Source of the DNA: JdFR-22 sp046537735
GTDB lineage: Archaea > Halobacteriota > Archaeoglobi > Archaeoglobales > Archaeoglobaceae
Reading direction: 5' to 3'
Assembly (NCBI GenBank): GCA_046537735.1
Contig: JBKHKH010000006.1
Coordinates: forward strand, 1-30,086
DNA length: 30,086 bases
The position numbers and the translations under genes were made by a program. Shown piece after piece: positions 8,000 to 16,090 of the stretch. Each line of letters opens with the position of its first letter. The stretch's first letter is position 1. Under the pieces are notes generated by a model. That model was not told the DNA's origin and did no database searches. It saw only the letters and a list, made by a program, of their open reading frames with translations.

Positions 8000-8182
8000 T
8001 TAAGGAAAAAACCCGGAGGAGCCCATATCACCATCCTTGGTAATAATTACATAAACCTTCTCATTAAGATATCTTTTTGGTACATCTACCCTAGCAGAAC
8101 CTCCTATAAGACCGACTACTTCTCCCAAAGTGCACTCTATTTCCCCTTTAGTTAATCTCCTAGTACTCTTTTTAACCTCCAC
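8000..8182 (-). CDS. Small AbrB-like / DUF2080-type protein
   Basis: A 60-residue protein. Residues about 14-48 (GEIECTLGEVV then GGSARVDVPKRYLNEKVYVII) fit the swapped-hairpin AbrB/SpoVT pattern of short archaeal proteins annotated as DUF2080, often called transposon-encoded. Such domains bind DNA or act as antitoxin-like regulators. The only plausible start is GTG; TATA-like ATTATCTATAG lies about 25-30 nt upstream, so it may be leaderless. It is directly upstream of dsrA on the same strand, 66 nt away. A role in regulating dsr is possible but rests on position only. No transposase is nearby. Confidence 0.6.
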   Translation of the reverse strand: MEVKKSTRRLTKGEIECTLGEVVGLIGGSARVDVPKRYLNEKVYVIITKDGDMGSSGFFP

Positions 8183-8371
8183 CTTCCGAGGATATTATAG
8201 ACAACTATAGATAATCCAAATAATTTACAGTTAATTAAATTAAAGTATGGCGATTATCAACGTTTAAAAAAAACAATGAGATTTATCTCTTTTCTCTTTA
8301 AAATAATAATCTCTTATGACCAAATTTTGAATTTTGATAGGCAGTCCAGACACCTTAGATGTAAAATTCAA

Positions 8372-8851
8372 TCATTTGTAAACTTCCATAACGTTTAGAG
8401 CTTCCGCAGCCGATTTTCGTACGAACCAGTGTTTATCATTCATCATAATATCTTCCAGATATTTTACAGCCCTTTTGTCCCCAATATCCCCTAGAGCTTC
8501 AGCTGCTTTATCTCTAACGTTCTCTTCCCTATCCTTAAGAGCTTCTATAAGTGGGTCTACCGCCTTTGGATTGTTCAGTCCGCCTAATGCCTTTGCAGCA
8601 TAAGCTCTGATAGTAGCATTAACTTCTGTTTCTAAAGCTTCTATCAATGGTTCTATAGCCGGTTCTCCAATTTTATCCAGAGAATCGACAGCTGCTTTCC
8701 TGACTTTCCAATGATCATCGCCTAAGACGCTTATAAGGATCTTGATAGCTTTTTGACTACCTAAATCTCCCAGCTCCTGGACAACGGATCTCCTGACTTT
8801 CCAGTCTTCTTCTCTAGCCATCTTCGCCAGCTCTTTAATGTCCCTCTTCAT
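8372..8851 (-). CDS. HEAT-repeat (PBS-lyase type) protein
   Basis: 159 residues built almost entirely of five HEAT/PBS-lyase-like helical repeats of about 31 residues, each with the pattern (W/N)xVRxxAAxALGxLGxxxAVxxL (for example DHWKVRKAAVDSLDKIG and EENVRDKAAEALGDIG). It is a soluble scaffold. Family members bind proteins or, in cyanobacteria, attach bilin cofactors. The partner here is unknown. A TATA box, ATATATAAAC on the minus strand at about 8876-8886, lies 25-35 nt before the ATG, so it has its own nearly leaderless promoter. It is upstream of dsr on the same strand, separated by about 190 nt. Confidence 0.85.
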   Translation of the reverse strand: MKRDIKELAKMAREEDWKVRRSVVQELGDLGSQKAIKILISVLGDDHWKVRKAAVDSLDKIGEPAIEPLIEALETEVNATIRAYAAKALGGLNNPKAVDPLIEALKDREENVRDKAAEALGDIGDKRAVKYLEDIMMNDKHWFVRKSAAEALNVMEVYK

Positions 8852-8875
8852 AGCCTTAGTCAGTTCACTTCAATA

Positions 8876-8886
8876 GTTTATATATG
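8876..8886 (-). promoter_or_regulatory. TATA box of the HEAT-repeat gene
   Basis: CATATATAAAC on the minus strand, centred about 30 nt before the ATG at 8851. This predicts a transcript with little or no leader. Confidence 0.55.
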
Positions 8887-9037
8887 TTATTCGTGTTTTT
8901 CTTTATTCGTGTTATTCCACTTTCCTCTATTCTCTGATTTGTTAACATACATTGGTAACATGCGAGCTGTTACTGTGAACATTTCAATTTTTGGTTCGAG
9001 ATCACCAGGATTATAGTGCCCATAGTCAGTAAACCAA

Positions 9038-9048
9038 AAAGTATTTAG
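9038..9048 (+). promoter_or_regulatory. TATA-like box of cobA
   Basis: AAAGTATTTAG lies about 25-35 nt before the cobA ATG at 9073, and no Shine-Dalgarno is present. This fits a leaderless archaeal promoter. Confidence 0.45.
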
Positions 9049-9072
9049 ACTACTCTCAGGTCTTAAATCTAA

Positions 9073-9819
9073 ATGCCCCACAGTTATGATTGTGAAAAAG
9101 CCAAAGTATATCTTGTAGGCTCTGGTCCAGGCAATCCAGAGCTGCTTACGGTCAAAGCTCTTAAGATCATCGAGAGTGCAGATATCATATTATACGACAA
9201 ACTCGTTGGGGAAGATATAATAAAAATGTTAAAAGGCATGAACAAACAAATGATCTACGTGGGGAAAAAAAGTGGGGAAAAAGGGATTAAAAGACAGGAT
9301 GAAATCAATTCTTTGATAAAAAAATTCTTTGAAGAGGGGAAAAGTACAGCAAGATTAAAAGGAGGAGATCCCTTTATCTTTGGCAGGGGCGGAGTGGAAG
9401 CTGAATTTATGGTCAGGGAGAAAATACCTTTTGAGATCGTTCCGGGCGTTAGCTCTATCAGTTCGGTTCCCACGTGTGCAGGAATACCCCTCACTCATCC
9501 CAAGACGTCCTCCTCTATCCTGGTGGTTACAGGGAGAGATGATATTGATGCCTGGAGTAAAGCTCCTCTACAGGGGACTATTGTGGTCCTCATGGGAAGA
9601 GATACCATTAGGGATCTGTGCAACAGGCTTATAAAAGCAGGTAGAGGTCCTTTAACTCCTGTGGCGGTTATTGAGAGCGGAACTACAGACAAACAGAAAA
9701 TACTGACCGGAGATCTTCTATCAATAGCCGACATGGTAGAAAAAGAGGAACTGAAAGGTCCAGTTCTGATAGTAGTTGGAGATGTGGTCAAGCTCTCCGA
9801 GAACTTTAATCACCGTTAA
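9073..9819 (+). CDS. cobA: Uroporphyrinogen-III C-methyltransferase
   Basis: 248 residues, the usual size for a single-domain SUMT. It methylates uroporphyrinogen III twice with S-adenosylmethionine to give precorrin-2, the branch point to siroheme and cobalamin. The N-terminal VGSGPGNPELLTVKAL, the ADIILYDKLV stretch, RLKGGDPFIFGRGGVEAE (residues about 94-111) and VPGVSS are family signatures. No CysG-type dehydrogenase/ferrochelatase domain is fused. Its nearness to dsrAB suggests siroheme supply, and its other neighbour is a corrinoid-type importer. It converges on btuD with stop codons overlapping by 4 nt. ATG 9073 appears leaderless. Confidence 0.95.
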   Translation: MPHSYDCEKAKVYLVGSGPGNPELLTVKALKIIESADIILYDKLVGEDIIKMLKGMNKQMIYVGKKSGEKGIKRQDEINSLIKKFFEEGKSTARLKGGDPFIFGRGGVEAEFMVREKIPFEIVPGVSSISSVPTCAGIPLTHPKTSSSILVVTGRDDIDAWSKAPLQGTIVVLMGRDTIRDLCNRLIKAGRGPLTPVAVIESGTTDKQKILTGDLLSIADMVEKEELKGPVLIVVGDVVKLSENFNHR

Positions 9820-11033
9820 CCGATCAGCTCTTCTAAAGCCCTTAATAGATCTTTTTCGCTCTTTAATACAGTCGCTTTGTCACATATTTCATTGAAGAGC
9901 TCCTCAGCTTCTGAATCACAATAATTCCTTTCTTCAAACGGTGTTGAATTTATTATTATCAGTTTACCCTTTTCTGCCGCTTCTCTGGCTGCTTCCAGGT
10001 TCAACAGGTTTCCGCTGCCTATACACAAGTTGGCCAATACAACAACATCACTAACATCTATCAATTCCAAATTCTTCAGATGAGACTCCTCTCCTATAGG
10101 TGAGAAAGGAGCATCACTGATCACTTCACCGACTTCCCCCACAGCCTCCATGTCGGAGTCCAGAGCGTTCAGCACTCCAGCCGACACTCTATAACCAGAC
10201 GCGTGAAGCATATCTATTACATCCTTACCACTCCCACCCCCACATATCACATGAACATGTTTGCCGTTACTCTCCAGCTGAGGGGCAGCAGAAGGTATCA
10301 CAAAGGGTCTTCCTGCCTGCTCTCTGACCTTCACATGAGCGCCGAAAACATCTTTTATGCTGTGGGGAGTGACCACTTCCGGGCCTCCAGAGTAGGCAAT
10401 TTTCCCATCCTTTACCATCAATATCCGGTCGCAGAACGTAGTTGCCAGATTGATGTCATGTAAAGCGATGAGTGCTGAGAAATTTTCCAGTGTTCTTCCC
10501 CTCAAGATTTCCATGATCTCTATTTGACTGGATATATCCAGGTGAGCGGTAGGTTCATCCAGCAGTAAAGTAATTGCCTTTTGAGTGAATATTCTGGCCA
10601 GCAGGACTTTCTGCTTTTCTCCACCACTTAAATTGGAGAACAACCTGAACTTTAAGCTCTCAATGCCCAACTGTCTCAAACATTCTTCAGCTATTTCAAA
10701 ATCTTCTGGCGAAGGTTTTCTCCCATATGGAGTCCTTCCCAGCAAAACCACATCCATAACCTTGAGGAAGGTGTCAGCCTTTTCCTGAGGAAGATATCCC
10801 AGGTCTTTGGCTATCTGCTCAAGTCTCATGGTGTTTGTATTCTTCCCGTCAACGTATATAGCGCCCTTATCTGGTGTAAGGATGCCATAAATTGTTCTTA
10901 ATAATGTTGTCTTTCCGCTCCCGTTGGGTCCCAGAAGGGCTATCATCTCCCCACTTCCCACTTTAAGGGTCACGTCTGACAGTATTTCAGCGCTTTCCAG
11001 CTGCAATTTTATGTTCTCAACTTCCAAAAGCAT
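9816..11033 (-). CDS. btuD: ABC transporter ATPase, BtuD/FecE type, with C-terminal extension
   Basis: 405 residues. Residues 1-250 are an ABC ATPase: Walker A GPNGSGKTT (about 35-43), signature LSGGEKQK, Walker B ITLLLDEPTAHLD and an H-loop (IALHDINLA). It powers import of corrinoids, haem or ferric chelates. Residues about 255-405 form an extra Rossmann-like domain (VHVICGGGSGKDVIDML, then VVVLANLCIGSGNLLNLEAA) seen in some archaeal BtuD-like proteins but absent from bacterial BtuD. The start overlaps the end of btuC by 17 nt, so translation is coupled. The choice between cobalamin and iron chelate is uncertain. Confidence 0.85.
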   Translation of the reverse strand: MLLEVENIKLQLESAEILSDVTLKVGSGEMIALLGPNGSGKTTLLRTIYGILTPDKGAIYVDGKNTNTMRLEQIAKDLGYLPQEKADTFLKVMDVVLLGRTPYGRKPSPEDFEIAEECLRQLGIESLKFRLFSNLSGGEKQKVLLARIFTQKAITLLLDEPTAHLDISSQIEIMEILRGRTLENFSALIALHDINLATTFCDRILMVKDGKIAYSGGPEVVTPHSIKDVFGAHVKVREQAGRPFVIPSAAPQLESNGKHVHVICGGGSGKDVIDMLHASGYRVSAGVLNALDSDMEAVGEVGEVISDAPFSPIGEESHLKNLELIDVSDVVVLANLCIGSGNLLNLEAAREAAEKGKLIIINSTPFEERNYCDSEAEELFNEICDKATVLKSEKDLLRALEELIG

Positions 11034-11997
11034 ATTTCTTCCTCCTCAGCAGGAACAAGAAGAACGGAGCTCCCAGTAGAGCAGTAATTATACCCACAGG
11101 TATCTCCCCTTCAGTTGCCGTTCTGGACACCACATCTATCACTGGCATGAGAGCTGCTCCACAAAGCACTGTAGCCGGTAATAAAACTCTATTGTCCCCA
11201 CCCACTACTAGTCTCACTGCATGAGGGGTTACCAGCCCCACAAACCCTATCGCTCCGCTCACAGATACGGCCACAGATGTCAAAAGGGCAGTGACCACTA
11301 TCATTTTCCGCTTGAAGCTCTCTACATTCAATCCAACGCTCATAGCGTGTTCCTCACCCATCAAGACGGCGTTCAGCTTCCAGGAGCTGTATATGGCATA
11401 AATGACGCACCCTATAACTGGCAAGATAATCACCTGAAATTTGAACCAGCCAGCGGTCCAGAACCCGCCCATTACCCAGAACACTATCTGATGCATGTCC
11501 CTGGCCCCAATATAAAGCAGTAAGGACGTTACTCCCGAGAGGAAATATGCCATAGCCACACCGGCCAGCAGCAAGGTCAAAACAGGGAGTGCGCTCTTTA
11601 CCCTTCCAATGCGATAGACCACGAACATAGTAGCGACGGAGGCTGCAAATGCCCCTATAGTGATATTGACTGTAGACGCTATTCCGATGACCATTACGAG
11701 TGCTGCTCCTGCGCTGGCACCGCTGGAGATCCCCAGTATATAAGGATCTGCCAGAGGATTTCTAAATAGTGATTGCATAATACAGCCTGCCGTGGCCAGA
11801 GCCACGCCCACCGACATCGCCACCAGCGTTCTGGGCAATCGGTAATCCATTATAATTTGCCTTGCCATGGAATCGCTGTTTACGTCCAGTACTCCCACAC
11901 CAGATGAGCCAAAGTTCAAACCGATGAAAATTGCCAGAATATCCACTAATATAAGAATTAAAATGAATTTAGCTTTCATATCCCTCAGAAGCTCCAT
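11017..11997 (-). CDS. btuC: ABC transporter permease, BtuC/FecCD family
   Basis: 326 residues with about ten membrane segments, full length for FecCD/BtuC permeases. Family signatures are RLPRTLVAMSVGVALATAG, QSLFRNPLADPYILGISSGA, the EAA-like loop GAIGFVGLVTPHAVRL, and a C-terminus reading GEIPVGIITALLGAPFFLFLLRR. It pairs with the overlapping ATPase gene downstream. No substrate-binding protein (BtuF) is in the window, so the importer is incomplete here. The upstream gap of about 120 nt is too short for a classical cobalamin riboswitch, and I see none. An ATG at 11979 with a nearby GAGG is an alternative start. Confidence 0.9.
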   Translation of the reverse strand: MELLRDMKAKFILILILVDILAIFIGLNFGSSGVGVLDVNSDSMARQIIMDYRLPRTLVAMSVGVALATAGCIMQSLFRNPLADPYILGISSGASAGAALVMVIGIASTVNITIGAFAASVATMFVVYRIGRVKSALPVLTLLLAGVAMAYFLSGVTSLLLYIGARDMHQIVFWVMGGFWTAGWFKFQVIILPVIGCVIYAIYSSWKLNAVLMGEEHAMSVGLNVESFKRKMIVVTALLTSVAVSVSGAIGFVGLVTPHAVRLVVGGDNRVLLPATVLCGAALMPVIDVVSRTATEGEIPVGIITALLGAPFFLFLLRRKKYAFGS

Positions 11998-12119
11998 GGC
12001 TATTATGGTGAATTGGTGAAGACATCGAGGAGGGTCTCTGCAAAAATGAATTTAATAATTTCGTCCTTTTAGTCCTGAAGGTTGAAAGAATCGCTACCTT
12101 TATGAGCCTTATCTTACTC

Positions 12120-12533
12120 TTACTTTCTTCCGTTCAGGCTCTTTATGGTATCCACAAAGTCATTCACAACCTTTATAAACTTCTCATCTTCACTTGCACT
12201 TATCCAATCGAATTTCACCCGTTTTTCATCTATCCCTGCCTCTTTCAGCATTTTTTTCAGCAATAGGTATCTACTGTAAGCTCTCTTGTTGCCAGTCTTA
12301 AAGTGACAATCACCTGGATGACAGCCCAGGACCAGGACACCTTCAGCCCCGTTTTCCAGAGCTCTCAGTATGTGATCCAGATCGATTCTTCCCGAGCAGG
12401 GAACCCTTATTATCTTTAATTCCTGAGGATAGCTCTTTCTCAATCCACCAGCTCTGTCAGCCGCCTCGTAACTACAATAAGAACAGCAAAAGGCTATTAT
12501 GCTCGAGTTCGAAGTATTTGTTGATTCTGTCAT
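12120..12533 (-). CDS. mvhD: MvhD/FlpD-type [2Fe-2S] electron-transfer protein
   Basis: 137 residues, the normal length for MvhD/FlpD (FlpD family). Conserved Cys are in FCCSYCSYEAAD, RVPCSGRID and LGCHPGDCHF. In methanogens MvhD links a hydrogenase or formate dehydrogenase to HdrA, passing electrons to the bifurcating flavin. Here it follows hdrA by 22 nt on the same strand, with AGGGGG before the ATG, so the two are co-transcribed. No hydrogenase or formate dehydrogenase subunit is in the window, so the electron donor is unknown. Confidence 0.88.
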   Translation of the reverse strand: MTESTNTSNSSIIAFCCSYCSYEAADRAGGLRKSYPQELKIIRVPCSGRIDLDHILRALENGAEGVLVLGCHPGDCHFKTGNKRAYSRYLLLKKMLKEAGIDEKRVKFDWISASEDEKFIKVVNDFVDTIKSLNGRK

Positions 12534-12555
12534 TCCAATAACCCCCTTAATTTCT

Positions 12556-14430
12556 TCATTTCAATAATCCCTTTATCTCCGCATAGATTTGTTCAGTGGT
12601 ATAGTTTTTGGCGTTGATTGCACCCACAGGGCAGGTAGAAGCGCAGATCCCACAACCTCTGCAGAAGGTCTCATCAATTTTACAGACGCCATTCTGGAAA
12701 CTAATAGCGCCGTACGGACATAAACCAATGCACAACCTGCAACCAGAACAATTCTGCTCATCGATAAAGCAAGATTCCGCATTCAATTGAAGTTTTTCCC
12801 CAAAACGAAGAGTAGACAATATTCTGCCTGACGCTGCAAGACCCTGCTGAGCTGCTTCTTTAACACTGCATGGACCCAGAACTCCTCCTGCAGCCATTAC
12901 TCCTGGTGATGCCTGCATAGATAGCTCTTCTACATTAACGAATCCCAACCTATCCTTTTCCACATTGAATCGCTCTGAAAACTTGTCAATACCATCAGGA
13001 GGAGCTATACCGCTCATATAAATAGCCATATCCACTTTCAAAGTATTGTCCTCACCGTAATCCACTATTATTTTCCCTCCCTGATCTCTGATCCCCACCT
13101 CATCATATCGATGGAAATTAGCGAATTCAGCCGCTTCATCGTAAAGCTTCTGGTCATGAGGCGATAGCACCAGATCCGAGTAAATATGATGTATCTCACA
13201 ACTGGGGAGCTGCCGGTGGATCATATGAGAGTATTTCAATGCAGTAGAGCAGCATATCCGGGAGCAGTATCCCAGATCCTCTCTTCCAGCACAATGGATT
13301 ATGGCAATGGATTCCGGCTCGTAATTACCTTCAGGTCCATTGGCCAATATCTTTCCTCCTGTTGGTCCATCACCGGCAAGCAACCTTTCAAATTGGGGAG
13401 AAGTGTAAATGTTGCTGGATATCGAGCTCGAGTTGAGATCAGGGTATGTGGAGAATCCCGGGGCAAGCACCACTGCGCCGCACTCGATATCCACGTTAGC
13501 CTCTTTTTCATTAAGATCTATAGCCTCAAATATACATGCTTCTACGCATTTCTGACAATTTTCAGGACAATTCTCTCTATCTATAACGGGAGCGTTGGGG
13601 AGAGCGCCAGGAGGAAGGTAAATCGATTTCCGGTTATTCATTCCCCACTCCCATTCGTTGGGAATCTCTACGGGGCAAGCGTTGACACATTCATAACATC
13701 CTATACACTTGTCGATCTCCACAAAACGAGGTTGACGGTTTACCTTGAGCCAAAATTTACCGGGACCGCCCTTTGCCTCCGAGACCTCGGAATTGGTATA
13801 TAAGACGATGTTATCCCTCTCCAGGACATCTTGAAGAGGTTCAGCCAGTAAACATTGCGCACATTCAAGCTCTGGCGACAACTCCTCATAAGCAACTGTC
13901 TTTCCTCCCAAAAAAGGACTTCTCTCTATCAAGTATACCTTTCTGGAGTCTTCACTTAAATTGAGTGCGGCAATAACTCCAGATATTCCCGCTCCAATAA
14001 CCGCAACATCTGTGTTTACGTCGATGGACCTTTCTTCAAGCTCTACCTGCTCCCTTATCCTACCCAGGGCGGCATTTATGAGGCTGATCGCCTTGTCAGT
14101 AGGATCGATACCACTATCACTATCACTGACCCAGGCGCATTGCTCTCGAAGGTTCACAATATGAGTCAGGTAAGGGTTGAGACCTGCTTTTCTGGCCACA
14201 TCTCTTAGAGTTTTCTCTATTCTCTTGGGAGTGCATCCTGCAAAGATAACTCTGTCATACTGGTTGATCTCTTGCGATAATTGGTCCAGACCTTCTGGGG
14301 TGCACAGCATGGGAGTTATATTAACCTCTACATCACCACCCTCAAAGACTCCCGCAATTCTATCCAGATCAATCCTCTGGCTTACCTCCCCCCCGCATTG
14401 ACATAGATACAGTCCAATTTTCCTATTCAT
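12556..14430 (-). CDS. hdrA: HdrA-like flavin/iron-sulfur protein
   Basis: 624 residues, close to methanogen HdrA. It has the N-terminal domain with Cys near LCQCGG and FAGCTPKRIE, an FAD-binding GAGISG at about 146-151, and two iron-sulfur motifs at 242-252 and 288-299. The C-terminal ferredoxin domain at 561-600 carries CSGCRLCIGLCP and CRGCGICASTCP. HdrA is the flavin subunit that bifurcates or confurcates electrons between ferredoxin, a donor module and HdrBC. HdrB and HdrC are absent here, so the acceptor may be something else, possibly a sulfur-carrying TusA or the Dsr system. It lies between tusA (35 nt) and mvhD (22 nt) in one operon. Confidence 0.92.
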   Translation of the reverse strand: MNRKIGLYLCQCGGEVSQRIDLDRIAGVFEGGDVEVNITPMLCTPEGLDQLSQEINQYDRVIFAGCTPKRIEKTLRDVARKAGLNPYLTHIVNLREQCAWVSDSDSGIDPTDKAISLINAALGRIREQVELEERSIDVNTDVAVIGAGISGVIAALNLSEDSRKVYLIERSPFLGGKTVAYEELSPELECAQCLLAEPLQDVLERDNIVLYTNSEVSEAKGGPGKFWLKVNRQPRFVEIDKCIGCYECVNACPVEIPNEWEWGMNNRKSIYLPPGALPNAPVIDRENCPENCQKCVEACIFEAIDLNEKEANVDIECGAVVLAPGFSTYPDLNSSSISSNIYTSPQFERLLAGDGPTGGKILANGPEGNYEPESIAIIHCAGREDLGYCSRICCSTALKYSHMIHRQLPSCEIHHIYSDLVLSPHDQKLYDEAAEFANFHRYDEVGIRDQGGKIIVDYGEDNTLKVDMAIYMSGIAPPDGIDKFSERFNVEKDRLGFVNVEELSMQASPGVMAAGGVLGPCSVKEAAQQGLAASGRILSTLRFGEKLQLNAESCFIDEQNCSGCRLCIGLCPYGAISFQNGVCKIDETFCRGCGICASTCPVGAINAKNYTTEQIYAEIKGLLK

Positions 14431-14465
14431 ACTGAACTGGCCAGTCCTATACTATAAATCCTGTA

Positions 14466-14693
14466 TTATACTCTAATTCTCGCTACCCAGGCGTTATCGG
14501 TGGTCTTCAAACATTCCATAATAGTCTTTCCTGTTTTAGAGGCCCATATATTCAAGTCTCTTTCAAAGCTAGAGCAATCTGCCGAGACCTTTAGTATCGT
14601 GCCTGTAGGAAGCGTTGAAGACTTTGACTGTATCTTTAATATCGGTTGGGGGCATTTCAACCCTCTTAGATCCAGGTCTATCTCCTCCATCAT
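14466..14693 (-). CDS. tusA: TusA-family sulfur carrier
   Basis: 75 residues, a complete TusA/SirA domain. The active Cys14 is in LRGLKCPQPILK, which matches the family CPxP motif; it would carry a persulfide. Two further Cys (in SADCSSFERD and MECLK) are shared with the TusA domain fused to the histidine kinase at 16091-18427. By eye about 39 of 70 positions are identical between the two. TusA proteins pass sulfur to DsrE/DsrC, Hdr-like complexes or tRNA thiolation. It is first in the tusA-hdrA-mvhD unit, behind its own TATA box. Confidence 0.93.
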   Translation of the reverse strand: MMEEIDLDLRGLKCPQPILKIQSKSSTLPTGTILKVSADCSSFERDLNIWASKTGKTIMECLKTTDNAWVARIRV

Positions 14694-14740
14694 GATTCTT
14701 CTACCACTATTATCTATGTAATTATTAAGATTTAAAATTA

Positions 14741-14751
14741 ACTTATATATT
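14741..14751 (-). promoter_or_regulatory. TATA box of tusA-hdrA-mvhD
   Basis: ATATATAAGT on the minus strand, about 50 nt before the tusA ATG, inside the 148-nt gap that separates tusA from the sensor genes. The tusA-hdrA-mvhD group can therefore be transcribed without the two sensors. Confidence 0.55.
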
Positions 14752-14841
14752 TCATATCAGAATTTGTATTCATTCCAATTATTATGGTCAAAATATGAAC
14801 AATTTTTTGGTTACCCAAAGCATTCAGACGCTTTTGAGCTA

Positions 14842-16074
14842 TCACAATTTTTCCAGGCTCTTTTCGGTTAATTCATAAGTCTTGATCTCTTCTTCTCTCA
14901 TTTCATCCAGTTCCCTTTTAATTCGCATGGAATGCTCTTCTATAGTTTTCAGAACATATTCTTTACCCATCAGTTCTTTTAGCTCCAGAGTGGTCATGAT
15001 TACTGCTAGCGGATTCCTTAGTCTGTCTGCCGACGTTTCGAATTGCGCCAGGTTGGCTGCCAGCTGCTCCAAAGCCTCTTTTCTATCTTTATCAACTTCG
15101 TGAGCGTTTTTGAGGGCGCTATTTATTCTCAATATGATCTCTCTATAGATCCCCGGCATCTCCCATTCTACTTCGCTACTGAAGTCGCCTTCAGCTATCC
15201 TATTAACCGTCTCCGATATGTTTCTGAGACCCAGATCGAGGGAAATGGACATCTCATTTATTACGTTCCCGATGTCAGCAAACACACCCTTCAACTGGGA
15301 AACATCGACCATTTTGTCCAGATCCCCATCTCTTATGGCCGTAGAGACATCCTGTATTTGATGAATGACAGTGTTGAGCTGGTGAACTGCCTGGTTTATG
15401 CTATTAGTAATCTCACTATATACCCCCGGCATCTCCCATTCTACTTCGCTACTGAAGTCGCCTTCAGCTATCTGTTTTACAGTATCTGAGATGTTTCTGA
15501 GACCCAAATCCAACGATATGCTCAAAGTATTCAAAGACTCGCCAATTTCTATAAAATCTTTATGGAGTTCAGAGACCTCGAGAGTTTTGGACAGGTCGCC
15601 TTCGGCTAAAGAGACCATATTATCCATTATCTTAAGCGACGACTCTTTGATTTCGGTGAAATCTTCAAATAGCTCTATTATGCCACAAACTTCACCGTCT
15701 TCAGAATATATAGGCGCATGATTTGCCCTGAGATACTTTATGTCCCCGTCTGGCAAGCTGACACTGACGTCCAGGTTAGGGGTAACTCCTATATCTGTAA
15801 CTTCTATACTCTCCGTATATATCTTTAGAGGGCATTTCGATGTGTAGCAGTTTTCAGATCTGAAAATTTCATAACATCTCCTCCCTATCAGTTCGCTGGG
15901 GTCTGCAAGATTGGCCAACTTCGCACAAGTCCTATTGGCAAAGATGATCTTCCCCTGAAGAGATACAATGTAGATAGGAACAGAAATGTTGTCAATCCCT
16001 GACATTATCTGATCTAATTCTATTCCTTCTTTCCTCAACAGTTTTTTGGATCTATTTTTACCACGCCATGACAT
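14842..16074 (-). CDS. Soluble PAS/poly-HAMP sensor with degenerate kinase helix
   Basis: 410 residues with no membrane segment. A PAS domain (about 20-140) carries a Cys cluster, C67, C76 and C81 (RRCYEIF, ENCYTSKCPLK). Residues about 150-325 are HAMP-like helices in two tandem units of 91 residues; SISLDLGLRNIS occurs at 185-196 and 276-287. Residues about 335-400 resemble a histidine-kinase dimerisation helix, but the phospho-acceptor His position reads Asp350 (DRLRNPLAVI), and no ATPase domain follows. It is likely a signalling adaptor rather than a kinase. It starts 16 nt after the kinase-TusA gene, so the two are co-transcribed. Confidence 0.8.
   Translation of the reverse strand: MSWRGKNRSKKLLRKEGIELDQIMSGIDNISVPIYIVSLQGKIIFANRTCAKLANLADPSELIGRRCYEIFRSENCYTSKCPLKIYTESIEVTDIGVTPNLDVSVSLPDGDIKYLRANHAPIYSEDGEVCGIIELFEDFTEIKESSLKIMDNMVSLAEGDLSKTLEVSELHKDFIEIGESLNTLSISLDLGLRNISDTVKQIAEGDFSSEVEWEMPGVYSEITNSINQAVHQLNTVIHQIQDVSTAIRDGDLDKMVDVSQLKGVFADIGNVINEMSISLDLGLRNISETVNRIAEGDFSSEVEWEMPGIYREIILRINSALKNAHEVDKDRKEALEQLAANLAQFETSADRLRNPLAVIMTTLELKELMGKEYVLKTIEEHSMRIKRELDEMREEEIKTYELTEKSLEKL
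15151..15472. repeat. Exact 49-bp direct repeat within the HAMP gene
   Basis: Bases 15151-15199 and 15424-15472 are identical over 49 bp. The offset is 273 bp, exactly 91 codons. Flanking sequence diverges at synonymous and non-synonymous sites, so this short core is better conserved than the rest of the duplicated unit. Confidence 0.9.
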
Positions 16075-16090
16075 ACGCTTCTCTCCCGAT

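Noticed and set aside
8000..8182. Insertion sequence suggested by the DUF2080 (transposon-encoded) label
   Set aside because: No transposase, terminal inverted repeats or target-site duplication seen nearby.
8887..9081. 64-codon minus-strand open frame upstream of the HEAT gene
   Set aside because: It overlaps the cobA start and the promoter regions of two genes, has no Shine-Dalgarno, and resembles no family.
12000..12119. Cobalamin riboswitch before btuC
   Set aside because: The gap is about 120 nt with no recognisable B12-box, and such riboswitches are not expected in archaea.
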